Shown here: piece after piece, positions 15,267-22,845 of the stretch
Layout: the number at the start of each line of letters is the position of its first letter
Numbering within the stretch: the stretch's first letter is position 1
NCBI GenBank assembly: GCA_964485695.1
Contig: CAZAKZ010000068.1
Span: 1 to 28,479, forward strand
Direction: 5' to 3'
DNA: 28,479 bases
Source: CAZAKZ01 sp964485695
GTDB lineage: Bacteria; Planctomycetota; JAFGQW01
Notes under the pieces: model-generated
What the model saw: only the letters and a program-made list of their open reading frames with translations
Database searches by the model: none
What the model was told of the DNA's origin: nothing
Translations under genes and position numbers: made by a program

Positions 15267-15320
15267 TCAACCAGTTTCGTGCAACAGAGATCGTAGTCCA
15301 CACAACGAGGTGAACGAATT

Positions 15321-15746
15321 ATGTCCAGAGGACGTATCGTGGGAGTGGATCATCTCGGTGTCGCTGTCTCCGACTCCTCGGAATCCGGGGAGGCTTTCAG
15401 AAAGGCGTTCGTCATGGATCCGGGGCACAGGGAAACGTTGCCGGATCATGGCGTCAAGACGGAGTTCTACCACGTGGGGAGCATGACCGAGATCGAGTTC
15501 ATCGAACCCCTGGACGGCGAGAATTCCATCGGCAAGTACCTGGCCAGGAAGGGCAGCGGGATTCACCATATCGCACTCCGGGTGGAGGGGCTGGATGCCA
15601 TGCTCGAGGACATGAAGGCCAGGGGCATCCGCCTCATCGACGAGACCCCCCGTCTGGGGGCTCAGGGAAAGAGGATCGCGTTCATTCACCCCAAATCCGT
15701 GGGCGGAGTTCTTATGGAGCTAGTGGAGCACCCTCAAAGTGAGTAA
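15321..15746 (+). CDS. mce: Methylmalonyl-CoA epimerase
   Basis: Interconverts (S)- and (R)-methylmalonyl-CoA, linking the carboxylase product to the mutase substrate. The 141-aa protein is a glyoxalase-fold (VOC) member of typical length with two beta-alpha-beta-beta-beta modules. The first is IVGVDHLGVAVSD, carrying the first metal His. The second is GSGIHHIALRVEGLDAML, carrying the second His, and closes with GGVLMELVEH, carrying the metal Glu. The EIEFIEPL strand and the GENSIGKYLARKG loop are characteristic of epimerases. GAGGTGA lies 8 bases before the ATG. It starts 54 bases after the mutase, and its last 8 bases overlap the start of the carboxyltransferase gene, so translation of the two is probably coupled. 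Confidence 0.94.
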   Translation: MSRGRIVGVDHLGVAVSDSSESGEAFRKAFVMDPGHRETLPDHGVKTEFYHVGSMTEIEFIEPLDGENSIGKYLARKGSGIHHIALRVEGLDAMLEDMKARGIRLIDETPRLGAQGKRIAFIHPKSVGGVLMELVEHPQSE

Positions 15747-17289
15747 TGCCGAAAAAATCGAACAGCTCCGGAAGCTCAGAGCTGAAGCAGCCAAAGGTGG
15801 GGGCGCGCAGCGCCTTCTGGACCAGCACAAGAAGGGGAAGCTGACAGCCCGGGAGCGGCTGGACCTCCTTCTCGACGAAGGGAGCTTTGTCGAAATCGAT
15901 CGCTTCGTGCAGCACCAGTGCAACGATTTCGACATGGACAAGAAGAAGTTTTCCGGGGACGCGGTGGTGACGGGCCACGGCACCATCGACGGCCGGCCCG
16001 TCTGTGTCTTCGCCCAGGACTTCACCGTCTTCGGCGGCAGTCTGTCCAGAGCGGTGGCCGACAAGATCTGCAAGGTCCAGGACCTCGCGATGAAGATGGG
16101 GTGTCCGGTCATCGGGCTGAACGACTCCGGCGGTGCCCGGATCCAGGAGGGCGTGGTCAGCCTCGGCGGCTACGGAGAGATATTCTACCGCAACGTGCGG
16201 GCCTCCGGGGTGATTCCCCAGATCTCGGTCATCCTGGGGCCGTGTGCGGGCGGCGCCGTCTACAGTCCGGCCATCAACGATTTCATCATCATGGTCGAGG
16301 GCACGAGTTACATGTACATCACCGGCCCCGGCGTGGTGAAGACGGTGACCCACGAGGAAGTGGATCACGCCGGCCTGGGCGGAGCGGCGGTGCACAACAC
16401 CCGGACGGGCGTGGCCCAGTTCCGCGCCGGAGAAGAGGCCGAGGCCCTGGCCCTGGTGCGCGAGATGATCTCCTACTGGCCCGCCAATAACATGGAAGAT
16501 CCGCCCTACATGGCCACGGACGATCCAGAGGATCGCCGGGACGAGGAGCTGAACACCATCGTTCCGGCGGACCCCTCCCAGGCCTACGACATGTTCGAGG
16601 TGCTCCGCCGCGTCGTGGACGACGGCCGCATCCTGGAGGTGGCGCGGGAGTTCGGCCGGAACCTGTTGGTGGGTTTCGCCCGGATGGGCGGTTACACCGT
16701 GGGCCTGGTCGCCAACCAGCCCAAGGTCCTGGCGGGTGTTCTCGACATCGATGCCAGCGTCAAGGGAGCCCGGTTCGTCCGGTTCTGCGACGCCTTCAAC
16801 ATTCCCATCATCACCTTCGAGGACGTGCCCGGCTTCCTGCCCGGCACCACCCAGGAGTTCGGGGGCATCATCCGGCACGGGGCCAAGCTGCTCTACGCCT
16901 ACTGCGAGGCCACCGTTCCCAGGTTGACCGTCATCACCCGCAAGGCGTACGGCGGTGCCTACATCGTCATGTCGAGCAAGCACATTCGCGGAGACTGGAA
17001 TCTGGCCTGGCCCTCGGCTGAAATCGCCGTCATGGGCGCCAAGGGAGCCGTGGCAATCCTCTACCGGAAGGAGCTGAAGAAATCCAGCAACCGCGAGGCC
17101 GAGGAGGCCCGGCTCACCACCGAGTTCGAGACCAAGATGTCCAATCCCTACGTGGCATCGGAGCGCGGGTACGTGGACGACGTCATTGAACCCAAAGATA
17201 CGCGACCGGCCCTGATCCGGGCACTGAAGTTTCTGAAGAAGAAGCGGGACCAGAATCCGCCCAAGAAACACGGGAATATACCTCTGTAG
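15739..17289 (+). CDS. pccB: Acyl-CoA carboxylase carboxyltransferase (propionyl-CoA carboxylase beta)
   Basis: Transfers the carboxyl group from carboxybiotin to an acyl-CoA, most likely propionyl-CoA, to make methylmalonyl-CoA. It has 516 aa, the usual size for PccB/MmdA-type subunits with fused N- and C-terminal crotonase domains. Markers: KLTARERLDLLLDEGSF, the oxyanion-hole loop GLNDSGGARIQEGV, GPCAGGAVYSPA, GPGVVKTVTHEEV, and in the second domain FEDVPGFLPGTTQEFGGI and RKAYGGAYIVMSSK. All appear intact. The start is a GTG at 15739 (MSNAEKIEQL) overlapping the epimerase stop by 8 bases. An alternative is MmdA, the methylmalonyl-CoA decarboxylase alpha subunit, which is very similar. No membrane decarboxylase subunit is present here, and a biotin-carboxylase homologue follows, so carboxylase is favoured. 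Confidence 0.93.
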   Translation: MSNAEKIEQLRKLRAEAAKGGGAQRLLDQHKKGKLTARERLDLLLDEGSFVEIDRFVQHQCNDFDMDKKKFSGDAVVTGHGTIDGRPVCVFAQDFTVFGGSLSRAVADKICKVQDLAMKMGCPVIGLNDSGGARIQEGVVSLGGYGEIFYRNVRASGVIPQISVILGPCAGGAVYSPAINDFIIMVEGTSYMYITGPGVVKTVTHEEVDHAGLGGAAVHNTRTGVAQFRAGEEAEALALVREMISYWPANNMEDPPYMATDDPEDRRDEELNTIVPADPSQAYDMFEVLRRVVDDGRILEVAREFGRNLLVGFARMGGYTVGLVANQPKVLAGVLDIDASVKGARFVRFCDAFNIPIITFEDVPGFLPGTTQEFGGIIRHGAKLLYAYCEATVPRLTVITRKAYGGAYIVMSSKHIRGDWNLAWPSAEIAVMGAKGAVAILYRKELKKSSNREAEEARLTTEFETKMSNPYVASERGYVDDVIEPKDTRPALIRALKFLKKKRDQNPPKKHGNIPL

Positions 17290-17403
17290 TATTTCGCAGT
17301 CGTTCCCGGCGCGAACAGCGCTCCGGGCGACAGAAACCACGGCCGAAGGGACCTTGAGATCAACATGTTCCGAAGGTTCAAGATCTGGCCCGGCGGCGGG
17401 GGC

Positions 17404-18933
17404 ATGTTCAAGAAGGTCCTCATCGCCAACCGTGGAGAGATTGCTGTCCGCATCATCCGCGCCCTGCGCGAGCTGGAAATCGGAAGTGTCGCCGTATTCA
17501 GCGAAGCTGACCGTGAGGCACTCCACGTACGCCTGGCGGACGAGGCCTACCCCATCGGCCCCCCGCATCCTCTCGAGAGTTACCTCGACGTCGGCCGCAT
17601 CCTGGAGGCGGCCCGGCGGGCGCGGGTTCAAGCCGTCCACCCCGGCTACGGCTTCCTGGCGGAAAATGCCGCCTTTGCCCGGGCGGTGGAACTGGCCGGC
17701 CTGGTCTTCATCGGGCCCGATGCCGATTGCCTGGAAATTCTCCGCGACAAGGTGAAGGCCAGGGAAGCGGCCCGGCGGGCGGGTGTGCCCGTGGTGCCCG
17801 GCGTCGAGGACGTGACCACCGACAACATCGCGGAAAAGGCCAAGGAACTCGGCTATCCCCTGCTTCTGAAGTCCGTAGCCGGCGGCGGAGGGCGGGGAAC
17901 CCGCAGGGTGGTCAAGGCCAAGGAGGTGACCGACAAGTTCGAGCGGACCACGAAGGAGGCCCGGTGGGCCTTCGCCAATCCTGTCCTCTACCTGGAGCGG
18001 CTCCTGAAGCGCCCCCGGCACGTGGGTGTCCAGGTCGTGGCCGACCGGCACGGCAACGTGGTGGCCCTCCTGGAGCACGAGGCCAGCGTCCAGCGGCGCT
18101 ATCAGAAGATCCTGGAGGAGGCGCCCTCGCCGGCCGTGGACGGCAAGCTCCGGAAACAGCTGTTGAAGGCTTCCGTGGACATCGCCCGGGAAGTCGGTCT
18201 CTCCAACCTCGGTTCGGTGGAGTTCCTCCTGGACGGGGAGCGGAAGTTCTACTTCCTCGGCCTCAACGGTCGTATCCAGGTGGAGCACCCGGTGACGGAG
18301 ATGATCACGGGCCTGGATCTGGTGCGCATGCAGGTGGAGCTGGCCGGTGGGGCCAAGGTTCCGTTCGATCCCGACTCGGTGCCCGTGAACCAGCACGCAA
18401 TCCAGCTCAGGGTGACGGCGGAGGATCCGACCCGTGGATTCATGCCTTCCCTGGGCACCATCCGGGACCTGGAGCTGCCCGGCGGCAGCAGCGTCCGGGT
18501 CGATTCGGGCGTCCACATCGGCCAGGAGATTTCCCTCTATTACGACCCCCTCATGCTCAAGATCGTCACCTGTGGCCGGGACCGAACCGAGGCGCTGAGC
18601 CGTCTCGACCGGGCGCTGGCCGAGTTTCACATGGATGGGGTCGTCACCGGCGCATCGTATCTCCGGCGTTTTCTCAGGTACAAGCCGTTCTTTACCGGAA
18701 GCTACGACGTCAACGTGTTGGATCGTTTTCTGGCATCCGTGGACGGGACCAAGCGTGACGTCGAGATCGAGACCATCTTCTCCGCAGCCGCTCTCATCGC
18801 CCAGGATCGACTGCGCCGGGGCCTCGGCACGAGCGGCTCCGGGGGGCAGTCGCCGGTGAAGCCGCAGGCCACGCGGGATCCCTGGATCTTCGCGGGGCGA
18901 TGGGCCGGCATGAGGGGAGGGTTGATCCGGTGA
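17404..18933 (+). CDS. Biotin carboxylase homologue with degenerate active site
   Basis: By position this should be the ATP-dependent biotin-carboxylating subunit of the neighbouring acyl-CoA carboxylase. The 509-aa protein shows the whole fold: FKKVLIANRGEIAVRIIRAL, VHPGYGFLAENAAFA, the ATP-grasp Gly loop AGGGGRG, RIQVEHPVTEMITGLDLV and a C-terminal BC domain. Against E. coli AccC several normally invariant residues are changed: Glu288 (Mg/ATP) is G286 in FLGLNGR, Glu211 is G208 in PRHVGVQV, Cys230 is A227, His236 is Y233, and GHAVECRINAED reads QHAIQLRVTAED. The equivalents of Lys116, Lys159, Glu276, Asn290, Arg292, Glu296 and Arg338 remain. Reduced or altered activity is inferred. The start at 17404 matches the family N-terminus; an upstream in-frame ATG at 17365 adds 13 residues. 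The stop overlaps the next start by 4 bases (GTGA). Confidence 0.88.
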   Translation: MFKKVLIANRGEIAVRIIRALRELEIGSVAVFSEADREALHVRLADEAYPIGPPHPLESYLDVGRILEAARRARVQAVHPGYGFLAENAAFARAVELAGLVFIGPDADCLEILRDKVKAREAARRAGVPVVPGVEDVTTDNIAEKAKELGYPLLLKSVAGGGGRGTRRVVKAKEVTDKFERTTKEARWAFANPVLYLERLLKRPRHVGVQVVADRHGNVVALLEHEASVQRRYQKILEEAPSPAVDGKLRKQLLKASVDIAREVGLSNLGSVEFLLDGERKFYFLGLNGRIQVEHPVTEMITGLDLVRMQVELAGGAKVPFDPDSVPVNQHAIQLRVTAEDPTRGFMPSLGTIRDLELPGGSSVRVDSGVHIGQEISLYYDPLMLKIVTCGRDRTEALSRLDRALAEFHMDGVVTGASYLRRFLRYKPFFTGSYDVNVLDRFLASVDGTKRDVEIETIFSAAALIAQDRLRRGLGTSGSGGQSPVKPQATRDPWIFAGRWAGMRGGLIR

Positions 18934-19439
18934 GGTTTTACGTAACCATAGACGGCAAGGAACGCGAGGTCGAGCTGAAGAGCAACGACCAGGGCTTCAA
19001 GGTTCGAGTGGGCAACAAGGATCGCAGCGTGGACTTTCGCCGCATCTCCGCCACCAGCACCTACAGTCTCCTTGTGAACGGCAAGTCTTACGCCATATCG
19101 GCCATTCCCGAGGGACAGAACCTCGTGCTCAAGTGCAAGGGCGAGAGCTACCGGGCCGAGGTGCAGACGGAGCGGGAACGCGCCGCACATCTCATCACGG
19201 GCCAGAAACAGGCCAAGGGTCCCATGACGGTGGAGGCCCTGATTCCGGGATTCGTCTCCCGCGTCCTGGTGTCGCCCGAGGACAAGGTGATGGCTGGACA
19301 GTCCCTCCTCATCATCGAGGCCATGAAGATGCAGAATGAGGTGGTCACCGAGGTGGAGGGCGTTGTCCGTGAGGTCCACGTGGAGGCAGATCAGACGGTC
19401 CGGGGCGGGGATCCTCTCGTGACCATCGAGATCGAGTGA
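18930..19439 (+). CDS. Biotin carboxyl carrier protein of the acyl-CoA carboxylase
   Basis: Carries carboxybiotin between the carboxylase and carboxyltransferase sites. The 169-aa protein ends in a biotinyl domain (about residues 97-169) with the canonical motif IIEAMKMQNEV and the acceptor lysine at K133, plus the flanking hairpins IPGFVSRVLVSPEDKV and VHVEADQTVRGGDPLV. The first 95 residues form a beta-rich domain (VTIDGKEREVEL) that may play the role of the BT/bridging domain in propionyl-CoA carboxylases, tethering the carrier to the alpha subunit. The GTG start at 18930 gives a 4-base overlap with the upstream stop and has GAGGGGAGGG before it. An ATG at 18900 would add ten residues lying within the upstream gene's end. 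The first phosphatase-superfamily gene begins 35 bases after the stop. Confidence 0.93.
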   Translation: MRFYVTIDGKEREVELKSNDQGFKVRVGNKDRSVDFRRISATSTYSLLVNGKSYAISAIPEGQNLVLKCKGESYRAEVQTERERAAHLITGQKQAKGPMTVEALIPGFVSRVLVSPEDKVMAGQSLLIIEAMKMQNEVVTEVEGVVREVHVEADQTVRGGDPLVTIEIE

Positions 19440-19474
19440 CCGGTGGTTGCCGAAGAAACCCGGGATCCAGCTCC

Positions 19475-20854
19475 ATGAAACTCGTGATCATCGGCCTCGA
19501 CTGTCTCGTCCCCAGACTGGTGTTCGATGCCTGGCGGGAACACCTCCCGGTCCTCGACGGACTCATGCGCCGGGGCACTCATGCCCCCCTCGTCTCCACG
19601 ATACCCCCCATCACGGTGCCGGCGTGGATGTCCATGATGACCTCGCAGGATCCGGGCCAGCTCGGGTTCTACGGGTTTCGGAACCGGGCGGATCACTCCT
19701 ACGACAACCTTGCATTCGCCGACGCCCGCCTCGTCCGGGCCAGGACGATCTGGAACCACCTTTCCCGGGCCCGGCTCAAATCCCTGGTCATGGGCGTACC
19801 CCAGACCTATCCCCCGAAACCCCTGAACGGCGTCATGGTGTCCGGATTCCTCACGCCCGATCGCACTGCCGGATTCACTTATCCCCCGGGCCTCGAGGCC
19901 GCCCTGGACAAGGCCGCCGGGGGCGACTACGTCATCGACGTCAAGGACTTCCGCACCGACGACAAGGACAGGCTCCTGGCCGGCATCCGGGAGATGACGA
20001 GGCGCCGATTTCGCGCGTTTCGGGGGCTCTACGCCGCCGACGACTACGACTTCGCCATCCTGGTGGAGATGGGCACCGACCGCATGGTCCACGGTTTCTG
20101 GAGGTTTTTCGATGTGGAGCACCGGCTTCACGAGGCGGGAAACCCGTACGAGACGGCGTTGCTGGACTACTACAGGCTGGTGGACGAGGAGGTGGGCAAG
20201 ACCCTGGACGCCCTGCCCCGGGACACCTCGGTCATGGTGGTGTCGGACCACGGGGCCAAGGCCATGCAGGGCGCCGTGTGCATCAACGAGTGGTTCATGG
20301 AAAAGGGATACCTTGTCCTCAAGGAGTCGCACGAGGCGCCCGTCCGGCTGAGAACGGAGATGATCGACTGGAAGCGAACCCGGGCCTGGGGAGAGGGGGG
20401 CTACTACGGCCGCGTCTTCCTGAACGTCCAGGGCCGTGAGCCCGAGGGCGTGATCCCGGCGCACGAAGCCGGCGCGTTCAGGGACAGACTGGCCGAGGAG
20501 CTGGCCGCCATTCCCGACGAGGAGGGCCGCCCCCTCGGCACCGTGGTCTACAAGCCCGAAGAGGTCTACCGGGAGGTCAACAATGTGGCGCCCGATCTCA
20601 TCGTCTATTTCGGAGACCTCGACTGGCGATCGGCGGGCACCGTGGGCCACGGGGTCCTGCACCTGAGGGAAAACGACACCGGCCCCGACGATGCCAACCA
20701 TGCCCGGGAAGGCGTTTTCATCTGGGACAGAGCCGACTGTCCAGCCGATACACCCTATACGATCTACGATGTGGCCCCGACCGTTCTGGATTTCTTCGGC
20801 CTTAAGGTGCCCGAGGAGATGATCGGCAGGGTCCTGACGACGGAGGAAGAATGA
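19475..20854 (+). CDS. Alkaline-phosphatase-superfamily phosphodiesterase A (cytoplasmic, short form)
   Basis: A 459-aa hydrolase or transferase of the type I phosphodiesterase/nucleotide pyrophosphatase branch. A full two-metal site is visible: D9 in LVIIGLD, nucleophile T47 in PPITVPAW, D202 and H206 in GTDRMVHGF, D258 and H259 in VVSDHGAK, and H409 in the closing NHAREGVF strand. The C-terminal strand-helix TIYDVAPTVLDFFGLKVPEEMIG is typical. No signal peptide or TM helix is present, so it should act in the cytoplasm, unlike most relatives. The substrate is unknown; candidates are nucleotide-linked phosphoesters or phosphosulfates. ATG 19475 begins the first beta strand; an in-frame upstream start at 19436 is not supported. 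It follows the biotin carrier by 35 bases, and its stop overlaps cysC by 4 bases (ATGA), implying translational coupling. Confidence 0.9.
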   Translation: MKLVIIGLDCLVPRLVFDAWREHLPVLDGLMRRGTHAPLVSTIPPITVPAWMSMMTSQDPGQLGFYGFRNRADHSYDNLAFADARLVRARTIWNHLSRARLKSLVMGVPQTYPPKPLNGVMVSGFLTPDRTAGFTYPPGLEAALDKAAGGDYVIDVKDFRTDDKDRLLAGIREMTRRRFRAFRGLYAADDYDFAILVEMGTDRMVHGFWRFFDVEHRLHEAGNPYETALLDYYRLVDEEVGKTLDALPRDTSVMVVSDHGAKAMQGAVCINEWFMEKGYLVLKESHEAPVRLRTEMIDWKRTRAWGEGGYYGRVFLNVQGREPEGVIPAHEAGAFRDRLAEELAAIPDEEGRPLGTVVYKPEEVYREVNNVAPDLIVYFGDLDWRSAGTVGHGVLHLRENDTGPDDANHAREGVFIWDRADCPADTPYTIYDVAPTVLDFFGLKVPEEMIGRVLTTEEE

Positions 20855-21450
20855 AGGGATTCACGCTCTGGTTCACCGGACTCAGCGGCGCCGGCAAGAC
20901 CACCCTATCCACCGAAGTGTCGGGCGCGCTCCTGGAGCGCGGCATGAAGGTGGAGGTCCTGGACGGGGACGAGGTGCGGAAGAACCTGTCCCAAGGACGC
21001 GGATTCTCCAAGGAGGACCGGGACACCAACATCCTGCGCATCGGGTACGTGTGCAACCTCCTGACCCGCAATGACGTGGTGGCCATCGCGGCCGCCATCT
21101 CGCCCTATCGCTCGGTGCGCGATGAGAACCGCCGCAGGATCGGCCGCTACGTGGAGGTCTACTGCAAGTGCGATCTGGAAGTTCTGAAGTCCCGCGATCC
21201 CAAGGGCCTGTACGAGAAGGCCCAGCGGGGAGAGATCCAGAACTTCACGGGCATTTCTGATCCCTACGAGGCCCCGGACAGGGCCGAGGTGGTGGTGGAC
21301 ACCGGCCGGGAATCGGTGGAGACGTGCGTCCAGCGCATCCTGCACACCCTGGAGAAGATGAACTACATCCCCGTCGTGGAGGGGGCCGGGTACAGCCCCG
21401 AGGAAGAGAAGATGATCGCCCGCCGGCTCGAGGATCTCGGATATCTTTGA
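20851..21450 (+). CDS. cysC: Adenylylsulfate (APS) kinase
   Basis: Phosphorylates APS with ATP to PAPS, the sulfuryl donor for sulfotransferases and an intermediate in sulfate assimilation. The 199-aa protein has Walker A GLSGAGKT (residues 10-17), LDGDEVRKNL, GFSKEDRDTNILRIG, AAISPYRSVR (S84 matches the Ser phosphorylated in E. coli CysC), RDPKGLYEKA and NFTGISDPYEAP, all intact. A tail of about 25 residues beyond the normal end reads VVEGAGYSPEEEKMIARRL then EDLGYL; it is not part of the usual fold and resembles the C-terminus of the 63-aa protein at 26962. No ATP sulfurylase (CysDN or Sat) or sulfotransferase lies in the window. It overlaps phosphatase A by 4 bases, so the two are probably made in coupled fashion. 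Confidence 0.94.
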   Translation: MKGFTLWFTGLSGAGKTTLSTEVSGALLERGMKVEVLDGDEVRKNLSQGRGFSKEDRDTNILRIGYVCNLLTRNDVVAIAAAISPYRSVRDENRRRIGRYVEVYCKCDLEVLKSRDPKGLYEKAQRGEIQNFTGISDPYEAPDRAEVVVDTGRESVETCVQRILHTLEKMNYIPVVEGAGYSPEEEKMIARRLEDLGYL

Positions 21451-21457
21451 TCCGAAG

Positions 21458-21553
21458 TCACGCCCCATTTTTTGCTCGAATCGAGCTATTTTCGGGCCGT
21501 GAGGCGCTTCACCGCACTAAAATTGCTCGGATTGAGCTAAAAATGGGGCGTGA
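21458..21553. repeat. 96-bp near-palindromic inverted repeat between cysC and phosphatase B
   Basis: TCACGCCCCATTTTT (from 21458) and AAAAATGGGGCGTGA (to 21553) are perfect 15-bp outer arms. The arms continue inward with only a few mismatches to about 34 bp, ending GAGCTATTTT and AAAATTGCTC. A short GTGA/TCAC hairpin lies in the loop. The left arm also contains the internal palindrome GCTCGA-A-TCGAGC. In RNA this would be a very stable hairpin of about 95 nt, in the only sizeable gap (156 bases) of an otherwise overlapping gene string. It could be an mRNA processing or attenuation site, or a small palindromic mobile element. TTGCTCGAA recurs at 21589-21597, just before the next gene. Confidence 0.75.
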
Positions 21554-21606
21554 GGTCGTCGGCCCGCAATAAGGGCCGGCCCGCGGTTGTTGCTCGAAGG
21601 ACATGC

Positions 21607-22845
21607 ATGAAAATCCTGATCCTCGGTCTCGACGGTGTGCCACGCCGTCTCCTGGAACACCTGGCCGCCACCGCGGTGATGCCCGTGTTCCACCGCCTGA
21701 TCGGGGAGGGTGTCCTTCACGACCTGGCCGCCTCCATCCCGGAGATCTCCTCGGTGAGCTGGACCAGCTTCATGACCGGCACCAATCCGGGCACTCACGG
21801 CGTCTACGGCTTCACCGACCTGATGCCGGGCACGCGGAAGATCCGGTTTCCCCGCTTCCCCGACGTGGTCGCCCCCACGTTCTGGGACCGCCTCGGTTCC
21901 AGAGGCCTGCGCACCGTGGTGGTGAACCAGCCCTCCACGTATCCGGTGCGACCCGTGTCCGGCGCGCTGGTCGCCGGGTTCGTGGCCCTGGACCTGGACC
22001 GCGCCGTGTACCCCGCAACGCACCTCGCGCCCCTGGAGAAGATGGGGTATCGCATCGACGTGGACAGTCGTCGAGCCCGCCACGACAAGGAAGGCCTTCT
22101 CGAGGATCTGGTCAGCACGCTCGCAGTGCGGGAGAGGGCTGTGGACCACTTCTGGTCCCGGGAGTCCTGGGACCTGTTCGAAGTGGTGGTGACCGGCACC
22201 GACCGGCTCCAGCACTTCCTGTTCGACGCCCTGGAAGAGGAGGGCCACCCGCTCCACGCCCGCGTTCTCGACTACTATCACCGCGTGGATGCCATGGCCG
22301 GGCGTCTGGTGGATCGATTCCGGAACGACTGCAAGGACGGGGCCTTCTTCGCCCTCTCGGACCACGGTTTCACCCGGTGTCGGCAGGAGTTTCGCATCAA
22401 TGCCTGGCTTCAAAGCCACGGCTACCTGGAATACACGGACGGGGATCGGACATCGCCGGAGTGCCTGGCGGAATCCACGCGGGTCTTTGCCCTGGACCCG
22501 GGCCGCCTCTACTTCACCGCCCCGGGGGTTGAACTCGAGGACGAAATCATCGAAAAACTGGTGGGCCTCACCTTCGAGGGGGAGCCCGTGGTCCGGGCCG
22601 TGCACCGGCGGGCCGACATTTACCAGGGGCCACTCGTCACGGCAGGGCCCGACCTGGTGGTCCAGACCCTGGATGGCTTCGACCTCAAGGCGACTCTCCG
22701 GGAAGACCGAGAAAACGGGGTGTTCGTGGAACCGGCCATGACGGGCATGCACAATCCCGAGGCCTTTCTCCTGGCCGACCGTCCCTGCGGAAAGGCCCTC
22801 GGCATCGAGGATCTGGCCGCACTCATTGAAGCGCGCTACGAATGA
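21607..22845 (+). CDS. Alkaline-phosphatase-superfamily phosphodiesterase B (cytoplasmic, short form)
   Basis: The second superfamily member, 412 aa, again with no signal peptide or TM segment. Metal and catalytic residues: D9 (LILGLDG), nucleophile S48 (EISSVSWTSFMTG), D199 and H203 (GTDRLQHF), D252 and H253 (LSDHGF) and H382 (GMHNPEAFL). The GTNPGTHGVYGF block after the nucleophile is shared with phosphatases C and D. It lacks the usual C-terminal DxxPTxLxxFG helix of the other three and ends in DLAALIEARYE. It also lacks the 200-residue insert of C and D. ATG 21607 starts the first strand and follows GAAGGA; a frame start at 21550 lies in the inverted repeat and is rejected. Its stop overlaps phosphatase C by 4 bases. 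Substrate unknown. Confidence 0.9.
   Translation: MKILILGLDGVPRRLLEHLAATAVMPVFHRLIGEGVLHDLAASIPEISSVSWTSFMTGTNPGTHGVYGFTDLMPGTRKIRFPRFPDVVAPTFWDRLGSRGLRTVVVNQPSTYPVRPVSGALVAGFVALDLDRAVYPATHLAPLEKMGYRIDVDSRRARHDKEGLLEDLVSTLAVRERAVDHFWSRESWDLFEVVVTGTDRLQHFLFDALEEEGHPLHARVLDYYHRVDAMAGRLVDRFRNDCKDGAFFALSDHGFTRCRQEFRINAWLQSHGYLEYTDGDRTSPECLAESTRVFALDPGRLYFTAPGVELEDEIIEKLVGLTFEGEPVVRAVHRRADIYQGPLVTAGPDLVVQTLDGFDLKATLREDRENGVFVEPAMTGMHNPEAFLLADRPCGKALGIEDLAALIEARYE

Noticed and set aside
15712..18630. 972-codon open frame on the minus strand
   Set aside because: It lies wholly opposite the carboxyltransferase and biotin-carboxylase genes. Its translation is His/Asp/Gly-rich with no fold pattern. 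GC-rich third positions of the real genes create such antisense frames.
19436..22845. Sulfatases activated by formylglycine
   Set aside because: The nucleophile regions read ITVPAW, SSVSWT, SPVAWS and SPVAWS, without CxPxR or SxPxR, so they belong to the phosphodiesterase-like branch.
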